This document shows positions 43,919 through 52,606 of a stretch of DNA of 64,000 nt, piece by piece. The DNA comes from Achromobacter aloeverae (GTDB lineage: Bacteria; Pseudomonadota; Gammaproteobacteria; Burkholderiales; Burkholderiaceae_B), in assembly GCF_004121055.1 (NCBI RefSeq), contig NZ_PYAL01000002.1:620001-684000 (forward strand), given 5' to 3'. The notes under the pieces are model-generated. The model saw nothing but the letters and a program-made list of their open reading frames with translations. It had not been told where the DNA came from and ran no database searches. The position numbers and the translations under genes are program-made. Positions within the stretch are counted from its first letter, which is position 1; each line of letters opens with the position of its first letter.

Positions 43919-44890
43919 GTGAAAGACATCCAGACCCTCTTGCATGACTACGGGCCGCTGCTGGTTTTCGCCAATGTCCTGCTGGAGCAGGCGGGGCTGC
44001 CGCTGCCCGCTTATCCTATCCTTATCGTCGCGGGCGCCATGGCCGTGCATGGCGACATGGCCTGGCAGGCGGTGCTGCTGGCCGCGGTGGTGGGCAGCCT
44101 GATCGCGGATAGCGCGTGGTACCACGGTGGCAAGCGCTATGGCGGCGGCTTGCTGGGCACGGTCTGCCGCGTTTCGCTGTCGCGCGATTCCTGCATCCGC
44201 CAGACGCAGTCGCTGTACCTGCGCACCGGTCCGGCGATCCTGCTGGTGGCCAAGTTCCTGCCGGGCGCCAGCGCGCTGTCCACGGTGATGTCCGGCCTGA
44301 CGCGCCTGCCGATGCGCCGTTTCCTGGCGTTCGACGCCGCCGGCACCGTGCTGTGGGCCGGGTCGGCCATGATCATCGGCGCCGTCTTCAATGACATGCT
44401 GGGACAGGTGCTGGATACGCTGGGCCGCTATGGCGGCTATGGGCTGGGCGCCCTGGGCGTCGTGCTGGCGCTGTACCTGGCCTACCGCGTGTTCCGCCGC
44501 CGGTTCACCATCGCGCACCTGAGCCACGTGCCCCGCGTGACGCTGGACGAGCTGGACGCCTGGCGCGCGGCCCGGGAAGACGGTTGCGACGTGGTGCTGC
44601 TGGACGTGCGCGCCGGGGGGGAGGACCCCATGCCGGGCGCCATCATGTTCGATCCCCGCGATCCCATCGTCACCCAGCCCCATGCCTGGCCGCTGGACGC
44701 GCGCATCGTCGTCTATTGCGCGTGTCCGGATGAAATCTCGGCGGCCGTCCTGGCCGCCAAGCTCAAGAAGGCCGGCTATCGCAATACCTGGGCGCTGGCC
44801 GGTGGCTACAACGCCTGGCTGGAGCGCAACCGGCGCCAACAAGCCGCCAACGACAGCGATGCCGGCGTGGGCGCGGCGCCGGCGGCATGA
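43919..44890 (+). CDS. DedA-family membrane protein fused to a rhodanese domain
   Basis: 323 residues from GTG 43919, where the family homology begins (KDIQTLLHDYGPLLVFANVL); ATG 43868 is an alternative. The first 200 residues form a DedA/SNARE-associated domain with the family FLPGASALSTVMSGLTRLPM segment. The last 110 are a rhodanese fold with an active-site loop VYCACPDEISAAVLA carrying the cysteine. DedA proteins act as undecaprenyl-phosphate or lipid flippases and pH/membrane-potential factors; the role of the attached sulfurtransferase is unknown. Overlaps xerD by four bases. Confidence 0.9.
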   Translation: MKDIQTLLHDYGPLLVFANVLLEQAGLPLPAYPILIVAGAMAVHGDMAWQAVLLAAVVGSLIADSAWYHGGKRYGGGLLGTVCRVSLSRDSCIRQTQSLYLRTGPAILLVAKFLPGASALSTVMSGLTRLPMRRFLAFDAAGTVLWAGSAMIIGAVFNDMLGQVLDTLGRYGGYGLGALGVVLALYLAYRVFRRRFTIAHLSHVPRVTLDELDAWRAAREDGCDVVLLDVRAGGEDPMPGAIMFDPRDPIVTQPHAWPLDARIVVYCACPDEISAAVLAAKLKKAGYRNTWALAGGYNAWLERNRRQQAANDSDAGVGAAPAA

Positions 44891-45849
44891 CGATGGCGGA
44901 TATCCCGGCGGATGCCTCGGCCGGCGCCGCAACTGTTCCGTCCATCCAGAGCCGCACCGACGTCGATCCGGGTATCGCGGATTTCCTGGATGCGTTGTGG
45001 CTGGAGGACGGCCTGGCGCGCAACACCCTGAACGCCTACCGCAATGACCTGGCCAGCTTCGACGTCTGGCTGCGGGATCATGCTGGCCGCGGCTTGACGC
45101 AGGCGCAGGCCGGCGACATCGAGGCCTGGTTCGCCGCCGTGCATCGCGACACCCGTCCGACCACCGCCAACCGCCGCCTGGCCGCCTTGCGGCGTTATTT
45201 CCAATGGGCCATGCGCGAACGCCTGGTGGCCGAGGATCCCTGCTTGTCCGTGCGTTCCGCCAAGCAACCCATGCGCAGCCCCAAGACGCTGAGCGAGGCC
45301 CAGGTCGAGGCCTTGCTGGCGGCGCCGCAAGCCCTGACTGAACTGGGCCTGCGCGACAAGGCCATGCTGGAGATCCTGTACGCCACCGGCCTGCGCGTTT
45401 CGGAACTGATCGGCCTGTCGCTGCTGGACGTCAACCTGAACGAAGGCGTGGTGCGCGTGGTGGGCGGCAAGGGCGGCAAGGACCGGCTGGTGCCGCTGGG
45501 CGCCGAGGCCGCGCACTGGATAGACCGGTACGTGCGCGAGGCGCGGCCGCTGCTGTCCAAGGGGCGGCCGTCGGACGCGCTGTTCCTGACGGTGCGGGGC
45601 GAGGGGATGCATCGCCAGAACTTCTGGCTGATCATCGGCCGCTACGCGAAAGAGGCCGGCATACATGCGCCCATCTCCCCGCACGTGCTGCGCCATGCCT
45701 TCGCCACGCACCTGGTGAACCATGGCGCCGACCTGCGGGTGGTGCAGTTGCTGCTGGGCCACGCCGATATCTCCACCACGCAGATCTATACCCACGTCGC
45801 GCGGGAGCGCCTGAAGACCCTGCACGCCCAGCACCATCCGCGCGGGTGA
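44887..45849 (+). CDS. xerD: Site-specific tyrosine recombinase
   Basis: 320 residues. All catalytic residues are present: R170 (LRVSEL), K195 (GKGGKDR), H266 and R269 (HVLRHAFATH), H292 (GHADIS) and nucleophile Y301 (IYTHV). The amino-terminal core-binding domain spans about 30-115. Length is near the usual 300 with a longer amino-terminal tail. XerD with XerC resolves chromosome dimers at dif with FtsK. The gene is coupled to the DedA-rhodanese gene. Confidence 0.93.
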   Translation: MTMADIPADASAGAATVPSIQSRTDVDPGIADFLDALWLEDGLARNTLNAYRNDLASFDVWLRDHAGRGLTQAQAGDIEAWFAAVHRDTRPTTANRRLAALRRYFQWAMRERLVAEDPCLSVRSAKQPMRSPKTLSEAQVEALLAAPQALTELGLRDKAMLEILYATGLRVSELIGLSLLDVNLNEGVVRVVGGKGGKDRLVPLGAEAAHWIDRYVREARPLLSKGRPSDALFLTVRGEGMHRQNFWLIIGRYAKEAGIHAPISPHVLRHAFATHLVNHGADLRVVQLLLGHADISTTQIYTHVARERLKTLHAQHHPRG

Positions 45850-45862
45850 GCGCGCGCCGTTG

Positions 45863-46660
45863 TCAGCGCGTCTTGCGGAAGGTCAGGTTCAAGCGCACCG
45901 CGCCCGTCGCGGGATGATGCCCCGCCGCCAGGGGCGCGATGCCATGGAAGGCCAGCCGCGACGGCCCGCCCCAGACGGCCACGTCGCCATGCTGCAAGGG
46001 AAAGCGGCGGGCCCGGTCGCTGCGTTGCAGGCCGCCGAACAGGAAGATCGCCGGCAGGCCCAGGGAAATCGATACGATGGGCGCCGCGAGATCCAGTTCG
46101 TCCCGGTCCTGGTGCAGGGTCAGCCGCGTCCCGGGGCGGTACAGGTTCATCAGGCAGGCCTGCGGCGCGAAATCGGGATAGCCGGCGCGAAGGGCGGCGC
46201 CACGCGCCACGTCGAGGAAGATGCCGGGCATGGGCGGCCAGGGGCGGCCGCTGGCCGGGTCCACGGGGTCGTAGCGGTAGCCGCGGCGGTCCGAGACCCA
46301 GCCCCACTCGCCGCAGTTGGTCATGGCCACCGACATGGTCTGGCCGCCCGGCGTGACCAGGTGGCGCAGCGGCGCGGCGGCGACGACCACGCGGGCCGCG
46401 GCCACCAGGACGTCGGCCTGGGCGCAGGCATGGCGGCGCAGCAGGACAGCGCCCGGTGCGATGACCTCGTCCCAGGGCGCTTCATGCTCCGGATCGCCGA
46501 ACAGGTGGCCGGATCCGGATCCATGGTGGCCCGAGTCTTCGTGGCCTGATTCGCGGAGGCCCGATGCCGGATGGCCGGGCTCCGGGCGACCCGCCGCCGT
46601 CCCATCCGCCGAGGGCGGAGCGTCGCGCGGAGTGGCCGAGGGAGTACGGACAGGGGACAT
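45863..46660 (-). CDS. alkB: AlkB DNA/RNA repair dioxygenase with His-rich amino extension
   Basis: 265 residues against about 216 in E. coli AlkB. The Fe(II) ligands are H183, D185 (HQDRDE) and H239; the 2-oxoglutarate arginines lie in RLNLTFR near the end, and NLYRPG and SISLGLPAIF are also family features. The first 55 residues are an unrelated low-complexity tail with many His, Gly and Ser (ESGHEDSGHHGSGSGH). AlkB removes methyl groups from 1-methyladenine and 3-methylcytosine. A start after the tail is possible but no internal ATG fits. Confidence 0.9.
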   Translation of the reverse strand: MSPVRTPSATPRDAPPSADGTAAGRPEPGHPASGLRESGHEDSGHHGSGSGHLFGDPEHEAPWDEVIAPGAVLLRRHACAQADVLVAAARVVVAAAPLRHLVTPGGQTMSVAMTNCGEWGWVSDRRGYRYDPVDPASGRPWPPMPGIFLDVARGAALRAGYPDFAPQACLMNLYRPGTRLTLHQDRDELDLAAPIVSISLGLPAIFLFGGLQRSDRARRFPLQHGDVAVWGGPSRLAFHGIAPLAAGHHPATGAVRLNLTFRKTR

Positions 46661-46702
46661 GACGCGATTTTAATGGCTCGGACCCGGCTTGAACGCTGCC
46701 GA

Positions 46703-46735
46703 CCCCGACCCAACCCCGACCCAACCCCGACCCAA
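46703..46735 (+). repeat. 11-bp tandem repeat upstream of carbonic anhydrase gene
   Basis: Three exact 11-bp units CCCCGACCCAA occupy 46703-46735, with partial copies on both sides (ending CCCGGCTTGG). The array is in the 195-bp gap between the divergent alkB and carbonic anhydrase genes, so length changes could affect spacing of promoters. Confidence 0.85.
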
Positions 46736-46855
46736 CCCGGCTTGGCGCCCAGCCCAACCCGCCCGCCGTTCGGGCTTTTGCGGCCGATAAGCGGGCGGCC
46801 CGGTAAAATGTGGCCCATCTGGTACCTCCGGGTCCGCTACAACAAGGTCGTTGAC

Positions 46856-47530
46856 ATGAGCACAATCTCCTCCTTTCCCGATCGTCTTTCCTCGGGCTAC
46901 CAGGCCTTCCTGTCCGGTCGCTTCCCGGCCGAGCGCACCCGCTTCCGCCAGTTGGCCGAGAAAGGCCAGAATCCGGAAATCATGGTGATAGGCTGCTGTG
47001 ACTCGCGTGTCGCCCCCGAGCTGATCTTCGACGCGGGTCCCGGCGAGATGTTCGTGCTGCGCAACGTCGCCAACCTGGTACCGCCGTATCAGCCCGATTC
47101 GCACTACCACGGCACCAGTTCGGCCATCGAATTCGCGGTCAACGGCTTGAACGTCAAGCACATCGTGGTGATGGGCCATGCCTCCTGCGGCGGCATCCGG
47201 TCCTACTACGACGACGCCGAACCGCTGGCCAAGGGCGACTTCATCGGCAAGTGGATGTCGCAGATCAGCAGTACCGCGAACCAGCTGAAGTTCTCGGGCA
47301 AGGATCGCGCCGGCGACCTGCGGCTGCTGGAGCTGGCGGTGGTCGAGCACAGCCTGCACAACCTGATGACCTTTCCCTACATCCGCCAGCGCGTGCAGCG
47401 CGGCGAACTGCAGTTGCACGGCGCCTATTTCGGCGTCGCCACCGGCCTGCTGTTCGTGCGCGATCCGGAAACCGGGGAATTCCATCCCTGCGGCGACACC
47501 CCCGTGCCGCAGGACGGCGAGGCCGCATGA
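46856..47530 (+). CDS. can: Beta-carbonic anhydrase
   Basis: 224 residues from ATG 46856. The zinc ligands are C47 in GCCDSR (with D49 and R51), H108 and C111 in HASCGG. It interconverts CO2 and bicarbonate for biosynthetic carboxylations and is often needed for growth in air. The open frame continues upstream through the tandem repeat, but homology starts only at MSTISSFPDRLSSGYQAFLS. The stop overlaps the next start (ATGA). Confidence 0.93.
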   Translation: MSTISSFPDRLSSGYQAFLSGRFPAERTRFRQLAEKGQNPEIMVIGCCDSRVAPELIFDAGPGEMFVLRNVANLVPPYQPDSHYHGTSSAIEFAVNGLNVKHIVVMGHASCGGIRSYYDDAEPLAKGDFIGKWMSQISSTANQLKFSGKDRAGDLRLLELAVVEHSLHNLMTFPYIRQRVQRGELQLHGAYFGVATGLLFVRDPETGEFHPCGDTPVPQDGEAA

Positions 47531-48363
47531 CGCGGGACCGGCACGTACGCCGCAGTGTGCTGGCCGCCCTGGGCGCGGCCGCCGCCTTGCCCTTGCTGAC
47601 CGCGACGCGGGGCGCGCGGGCGCAGAATGCGCCGCTGCGCATAGGCGTCATACCCAGCGTCGCCAACGAAGCCACCGAAATCGCCATCGCCCAGGCGCGC
47701 GAGCAGGGCGTGCAGGCCAGGCTGGTCGAACTGAGCGACTGGGTGATGCCCAATGTGGGCGTCGCCGAAGGTTCGCTGGACGTCAACTACTTCCAGCACG
47801 CGCCTTTTCTCGACCTGTTCAACAAGAGCCGCGGCCAGAACCTGGTGCCGATCGCCTATGGCTACTCGACCACCATCGGGCTGTTCTCCAAGAAGCTCAA
47901 GCGTGGCGATGCAATGCCGCATGGCGCGTCCATCGGTATCCCGGCCGATCCGGTGAACACCGGCCGCGCGCTCTTGCTATTGCAGGCCATGGGCCTCATC
48001 CGCTTGAAAGACGGCGTCGCGGAGAAGGCCACGTTGCTCGACGTGACCGATAACCCGCACAAGCTGAAGTTCGTATCGATCGAGGGCTCGCAGGCGTCGC
48101 GCACCTTCGACGACGTGACCGCGTCCGTCACCTACACGACCTTCGCCAAGCACGGCGGCCTGGACGAGAAGGACGGACTGGCCTTCGACAACAACGACCC
48201 CGTCAATGTGCGGCGCTACGCCATCCGCTGGGTGACGCTGCCGAACCGGGCGGAGGATGCGCGCTTGTTGAAGTTCATCGCCATCTACCAGCAGTCGGCC
48301 GAGGTCAAGGCGACCTTGCGACGCCTGTACGGCGACCTCATCGACTTCCCCTGGCAGGCGTAG
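47527..48363 (+). CDS. MetQ/NlpA-family substrate-binding protein
   Basis: 278 residues. The amino terminus RRSVLAALGAAAALPLLTAT resembles a twin-arginine or Sec signal and ends near GARAQ; no lipobox cysteine is present, unlike standard MetQ. The mature part starts PLRIGVIPSVANEATEIAIA and has NVGVAEGSLDVNYFQHAPFL, typical of methionine-binding NlpA proteins. No MetI/MetN partner lies nearby, and it is coupled to the carbonic anhydrase gene by a four-base overlap. Its ligand may thus differ from D/L-methionine. Confidence 0.82.
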   Translation: MTRDRHVRRSVLAALGAAAALPLLTATRGARAQNAPLRIGVIPSVANEATEIAIAQAREQGVQARLVELSDWVMPNVGVAEGSLDVNYFQHAPFLDLFNKSRGQNLVPIAYGYSTTIGLFSKKLKRGDAMPHGASIGIPADPVNTGRALLLLQAMGLIRLKDGVAEKATLLDVTDNPHKLKFVSIEGSQASRTFDDVTASVTYTTFAKHGGLDEKDGLAFDNNDPVNVRRYAIRWVTLPNRAEDARLLKFIAIYQQSAEVKATLRRLYGDLIDFPWQA

Positions 48364-48373
48364 AGGCCGGCCG

Positions 48374-49477
48374 CTACTCGTCCTCGGGCGGGGTCGGAAT
48401 GCCGGCGTCCAGCACCTCGCCCGACGGCAGCGACTGGCCATCGGACGCGAACAGGTCCCACACGGCGGTGAACAGCGCCGCCACCAGGGGCCCGATGACG
48501 AAGCCGTTCAGCCCGAACAGCGCCATGCCGCCCAGCGTCGAGATCAGCACCAGCCAGTCGGGCAGCTTGGTGTCCTTGCCCACGAGGATGGGCCGCAGGA
48601 TGTTGTCCACCATGCCGATGACCAGTACGCAGAAGGCGGTGAGGCCTATGCCTTGCCACAGCGCGCCGGTCAGCAGGAAATAGGCGGCCACCGGCACCCA
48701 GATCAGCGCCGCGCCCACGGCCGGCAGCAGCGACAGGAAGCCCATCAGCACGCCCCACAGCAAGGCGCCCTGGATCCCCAGCACCCAGAACGCCAGGCCC
48801 CCCAGGAAGCCCTGGGTCGCGGCCACGGCGACATTGCCCTTGACCGTCGCGCGGATCACGGTGGTGAACTTGCGCGCCAGATGCTGCTTGTAGGCCTCGC
48901 TCATGGGTATCGCCTGCGTCACCCGGCGCGACAGCGAACTGCCGTCGCGCAGCAGGAAGAACAACAGGTAAAGCATGATGCCGAAGCTGATCACGAACTG
49001 GAAGGTGTCCTGGCCGATGCTGAACGCCTTGGTCGCCAGGAACTGGCTGGCCTGCACCGCGCCCGCGCTGAGCTTCTGCTGCAGGCTGCGGATGTCGCTG
49101 AGGTCGTAGCGGTCCAGCATGCTGTGGACCGACGGCGGCAGGGCGGATACGGCCCGTTCGAAATAGGCGCCGAAATTCAGGTCGCCGGACTTGACCTGCT
49201 GGTACAGCATCGTGCCTTCCTGCACCAGCGAGCCGGTAATGACGACCACCGGCAGGATGGCCAGCACGATACATAGCAGCAGGGTGATGAGCGCGGCCAG
49301 GTTGCGCCGCTTGCCCAGCGCGGCGACCAGCCGGCGCTGCATCGGCGCGAAGATGATGGCGAGGATGGTGCCCCAGAAAATTGCCCCGTAGTACGGCCAC
49401 ATGATCCAGCCGAAGGCAATGGATACGGCAATCAGCAGGGCGAGGAAAGTACGGTAGTGCAGCGAAGTCGAATTCAT
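48374..49477 (-). CDS. AI-2E (PerM/YdiK-like) family transporter
   Basis: 367 residues from ATG 49477, with GGGAA upstream; an open frame continues to 49549. About seven or eight membrane helices; FVISFGIMLYLLFFLLRDGS and FLSLLPAVGAALIWVPVAAY followed by GMVDNILRPILVGKDTKLP are the family signatures. AI-2E permeases export autoinducers, ions or other small molecules; the substrate here is unknown. Convergent with the MetQ-like gene. Confidence 0.9.
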   Translation of the reverse strand: MNSTSLHYRTFLALLIAVSIAFGWIMWPYYGAIFWGTILAIIFAPMQRRLVAALGKRRNLAALITLLLCIVLAILPVVVITGSLVQEGTMLYQQVKSGDLNFGAYFERAVSALPPSVHSMLDRYDLSDIRSLQQKLSAGAVQASQFLATKAFSIGQDTFQFVISFGIMLYLLFFLLRDGSSLSRRVTQAIPMSEAYKQHLARKFTTVIRATVKGNVAVAATQGFLGGLAFWVLGIQGALLWGVLMGFLSLLPAVGAALIWVPVAAYFLLTGALWQGIGLTAFCVLVIGMVDNILRPILVGKDTKLPDWLVLISTLGGMALFGLNGFVIGPLVAALFTAVWDLFASDGQSLPSGEVLDAGIPTPPEDE

Positions 49478-49684
49478 GGAGTTCCCGTGTAGGTGCCCGT
49501 GTGGCGCCGGCCGGTGCGCGCCGCGGCGCGGGAAAGGGCGGGCGGCCATGGCGCATCATGCCATTAAATGGGGACTCGCCGGGGACTGGCCGGATAAACG
49601 GCTGGTGCGGCGGCCGGCTTCGATGGATACTGGCGGACGGTCGGCGTGGCGACCGATGCCAGCACCGATTACGCGGAGATACAA

Positions 49685-50089
49685 ATGAGCGACGCGGTGG
49701 ATCTGAAGGGAATCGGCCTGAAGGTCACATTCCCCCGCATGAAAATCCTGGACCTGTTCCGCAACAGCGAACAGCGTCATCTCAGCGCCGAGGACGTGTA
49801 CCGGCTGTTGATCAACGACGGCGTCGAAATGGGCCTGGCAACGGTGTATCGGGTGCTCACCCAGTTCGAGCATGCCGGCTTGCTCCAGCGCAGCCAGCTG
49901 GGCGGCAACAAGGCCGTGTACGAATTGAACGATGGCGAGCGCCACCATGGCCACCTGGTCAGCACCACGACGGGCGAGGTCAAGGAATTCTTCGACCCCC
50001 TCATCGAGAAGCGGCTGCAGAAGATCGCCGACGAAATGGGCTACACGCTGACGGACCATACCATCACGCTTTTCGGCACCCCGAAGTAG
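49685..50089 (+). CDS. Fur-family regulator without structural cysteines
   Basis: 134 residues from ATG 49685, preceded by GGAG. It keeps the Fur winged helix ([19 protein letters not shown], then [20 protein letters not shown]). The dimerisation domain has GERHHGH in place of HHHDH and [11 protein letters not shown] where Fur has a C-x-x-C. The whole protein has no cysteine, so the usual structural zinc site is missing. H33, the HHxH group and H125-region ligands could still bind one metal. It is therefore a paralogue, not the housekeeping Fur. Target genes unknown. Confidence 0.85.
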   Translation: MSDAVDLKGIGLKVTFPRMKILDLFRNSEQRHLSAEDVYRLLINDGVEMGLATVYRVLTQFEHAGLLQRSQLGGNKAVYELNDGERHHGHLVSTTTGEVKEFFDPLIEKRLQKIADEMGYTLTDHTITLFGTPK

Positions 50090-50125
50090 GGCTGCGCACC
50101 GCGGGGCGGCCCAGGCGGCCGGCGT

Positions 50126-51034
50126 TCAGGCGGCGGCATGCCCGTCGCCGGCGGCGGCCATGGCGAAAAAACGCGCCAGCAGGGGCGACGGGTCGTCGGC
50201 CCGGTGCGCCAGCAGGATCTCGCTGGCGGCATCGCTGGTCTCCAGAGGACGGTAAACCACGCCCGGAATGCCGGTCTTGGCATAGGTTTCCGGCAGGATG
50301 GAGATGCCCATGCCGGCGGCCACCAGGCCGATGATGGTGGCGCCTTCGCGCGCGTCCTGGCCCACGTGAGGCGCGAATCCGGCGCGACTGGCCAACACCG
50401 TGACGTGCTCGAACAGGCCGCAGCCCAGCCCGCGCGGGAACAGGATGAAGGTGTCGTCGGACAGCGCGGCCAGCGGCAGCGGCGCTTGCTCCGCGGCAAG
50501 GCGATGGCCGGCGGGCAGCACCGCCACCAGGCGGTCGCGCCATAGCCGCAGTACGCGGATATTGGGGGGCGGGCAGAACAGGGTGGACGGACGCAGGAAG
50601 CCCACGTCTATGCTTTTCTCGGCCAGGGCCTGCAACTGCTGACCCGTGGACATGTGGATCAGGTCCGCCCGGGCCGCGGGATGGCGGCCGCGAAAGTCCT
50701 GCACCAGGCGTGGAAAGGCTTCGAACATGGGCACGGAGGCGGTGAACGCGATCCGTATCTCGCCTGCTTCGCCCCGTATGGCCTGGCGCACCACGTCGCC
50801 GGCGCGCTCCAGGTGCTGCAAGGCGCGACGAGCCTGGTCCAGGAAGAGCCGGCCGGCCTCGGTCAGGGCGACATTGCGCTTGTTGCGGGCCAGCAGCTCG
50901 GTCCCCAGTTCGTCTTCCAGCGCCTTGACCTGTGTGCTGAGGGGCGGTTGGCTGATATGCAGGCGACGGGCGGCGGCGCTGAAACTCAGCTCTTCCGCGA
51001 CGGTGACGAAGTAGCGCAACTGGCGAAAGTCCAT
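50126..51034 (-). CDS. LysR-family transcriptional regulator
   Basis: 302 residues, starting MDFRQLRYFVTVAEELSFSA. The helix-turn-helix is ARRLHISQPPLSTQVKALE; the effector domain shows DVGFLRPSTLFCPP and GLVAAGMGISILPE. It belongs to the BenM/CatM-like group, like the regulator at 33786. It is divergent from a Bug receptor, whose expression it probably controls. An inverted repeat TTAGTTGG/CCAACTAA (51054-51061, 51111-51118) flanks the intergenic region and may take part. Confidence 0.9.
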   Translation of the reverse strand: MDFRQLRYFVTVAEELSFSAAARRLHISQPPLSTQVKALEDELGTELLARNKRNVALTEAGRLFLDQARRALQHLERAGDVVRQAIRGEAGEIRIAFTASVPMFEAFPRLVQDFRGRHPAARADLIHMSTGQQLQALAEKSIDVGFLRPSTLFCPPPNIRVLRLWRDRLVAVLPAGHRLAAEQAPLPLAALSDDTFILFPRGLGCGLFEHVTVLASRAGFAPHVGQDAREGATIIGLVAAGMGISILPETYAKTGIPGVVYRPLETSDAASEILLAHRADDPSPLLARFFAMAAAGDGHAAA

Positions 51035-51148
51035 GGGTTATCTGCAAATCCTATTAGTTGGCGCTGGAAAAAGTATTGGACGATATCAGTCGTCGCGGGC
51101 ACCATCAAGCCCAACTAAAAATCCTTACCGCTCCATGGAGACGAAATC

Positions 51149-52144
51149 ATGCTACGCAGCCGCGCGCTCGCACGACTAATTCGCGGACTCGGCCTGGCCA
51201 CCGCCCTGATCGCCGCCGGCGCTCCGGCCCTGAGCCACGCTGAAGACAGCTATCCTTCCAAGCCCATCCGCGTGGTGGTGCCCTATGCGCCCGGCGGCGC
51301 CGTGGACATCGTCAGCCGCCTGATCACCCAAAAAATGGGCGACACGCTCAAGCAGAGCATCATCGTCGACAACCGCCCGGGCGGCGCCACCAATATCGGC
51401 ATGGACCTGGTGGCCCGCGCGCCGGCCGGCGGCTATACGCTGTTGACCTCGTCGCCGTCGCTGGCCAGCAATGCGTCGCTGTTCGCCAAGCTGCCTTTCG
51501 ACCCGGCCAAGGACCTGGTGCCGGTCGGCGCCATCGGCTACGCGCCGCTGGTCGTGGTGGTGGCGGCCGACTCGCCGTTCAAGACCCTGAAGGAAATGAT
51601 CGACTACGCCAAGGCCAATCCGACCAAGCTGACCTTCGGCACGGCGGGCAATGGCAGCTCGGGCCACCTGGCGAGCGAACTGCTCAAGGCGGCCGGCAAG
51701 TTCGATGCGCTGCACGTGCCCTACAAGGGCGGCGCGCCGGCCATCACCGACCTGCTGGGCGGCCGTATTTCGTTCATGGCCATCAATCCCCTGGAAGTCA
51801 TCGCCCACATCAAGTCGGGCAAGATGCGCGCCCTGGCCGTGATGGACGACAAGCCGGCGGCGCTGCTGCCCGACGTGCCCACCGTGAAGTCGCTGGGCCT
51901 GGACAATTCGGAAGCCACCGTGTGGTGGGGCCTGAACGCGCCCAAGGGCACGCCGGCGCCCGTGATCGAAAAGCTCAACGCGGCGCTGAATCAGGCGCTG
52001 GCGGACGCGACGGTGAAGACCCGCCTGGCGGAGCTGGGCGCCTCGGCGACGCCGGGCAGCGCCGCCGACTTCGGCAAGTTCGTCGACGCGGAAACGGCCA
52101 AGTGGTCGCGGGTGATCAAGGCCGCCCACATCCAGGCGGATTGA
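51149..52144 (+). CDS. Bug/TctC-family extracytoplasmic solute receptor
   Basis: 331 residues. Signal peptide MLRSRALARLIRGLGLATAL ends LSHAED. Bug features: YPSKPIRVVVPYAPGGAVD, IIVDNRPGGATN and HVPYKGGAPAITDLLGGRIS. Fourth receptor of the type in this window. Divergent from a LysR gene and, like the others, without TctA/TctB genes nearby. Ligand unknown. Confidence 0.93.
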   Translation: MLRSRALARLIRGLGLATALIAAGAPALSHAEDSYPSKPIRVVVPYAPGGAVDIVSRLITQKMGDTLKQSIIVDNRPGGATNIGMDLVARAPAGGYTLLTSSPSLASNASLFAKLPFDPAKDLVPVGAIGYAPLVVVVAADSPFKTLKEMIDYAKANPTKLTFGTAGNGSSGHLASELLKAAGKFDALHVPYKGGAPAITDLLGGRISFMAINPLEVIAHIKSGKMRALAVMDDKPAALLPDVPTVKSLGLDNSEATVWWGLNAPKGTPAPVIEKLNAALNQALADATVKTRLAELGASATPGSAADFGKFVDAETAKWSRVIKAAHIQAD

Positions 52145-52161
52145 AGGAAGCCCACCCCGTA

Positions 52162-52188
52162 CCCGCTACGCGGGCCCCCTCAAGGGGG
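52162..52188. repeat. REP-like double palindrome
   Basis: CCCGC-TAC-GCGGG (52162-52174) is followed directly by CCCCCT-CA-AGGGGG (52175-52188). Two adjacent palindromes of this kind resemble short intergenic elements scattered in Alcaligenaceae/Burkholderia-type genomes (from memory of such genomes). It lies just after the Bug receptor gene and may act as a transcription stop or mRNA-end structure. Confidence 0.55.
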
Positions 52189-52273
52189 CGCGTTGGCGGA
52201 CCGGCGGAGCCGGATCCGCAACGCCCTGAGGGGCATCGAGGCTTGCCACCGGGCTTTTTGCCCTGGGGCGCCT

Positions 52274-52606
52274 TCAGGCGCCCACGACGATGCCGGCGGC
52301 GATGATGCCCAGCACGAGCGCGGCGATCATCGCGTAGGTGTAGTCGCGCTCGCGCAGGAAGAGGGCCAGCATCAGCGCGACGCGGGCCATGGGCAGAAGA
52401 ATGAATACCGCCACGCCCGCTTTCATCAGCGCATGGCCCGTCACCGGGAACGCGAGCGCGATGGAGGCCGGCGCGGCCGCCACCAGCAGGCCCGCGGCGA
52501 TCAGCACGCAGGCGACCCCGGTTCCGTACCAGAGCAAGCGGGCGATGATCCACTCCCGGTTTCCGCGAATGCCGGACGAGGAGGCTGGCGTGGAGGCCGG
52601 CATCAT
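52274..52606 (-). CDS. DUF1634 membrane protein
   Basis: 110 residues with three hydrophobic helices (LLWYGTGVACVLIAAGLLVA, then LMKAGVAVFILLPMARVALM, and a final MIAALVLGIIAAGIVVGA). This fits DUF1634, a small family almost always next to a TauE/SafE permease. Its start overlaps the permease stop by four bases, so the two probably form one transport complex. Function is otherwise unknown. Confidence 0.85.
   Translation of the reverse strand: MMPASTPASSSGIRGNREWIIARLLWYGTGVACVLIAAGLLVAAAPASIALAFPVTGHALMKAGVAVFILLPMARVALMLALFLRERDYTYAMIAALVLGIIAAGIVVGA

Noticed and set aside
49685-50089. Fur-family gene as the housekeeping Fur
   Set aside because: It has no cysteine and the zinc-site segment is replaced, so a paralogue is more likely.
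51054-51118. TTAGTTGG/CCAACTAA inverted repeat as a firm LysR operator
   Set aside because: The arms are short and 49 bp apart, so it is mentioned only as a possibility with the LysR gene.
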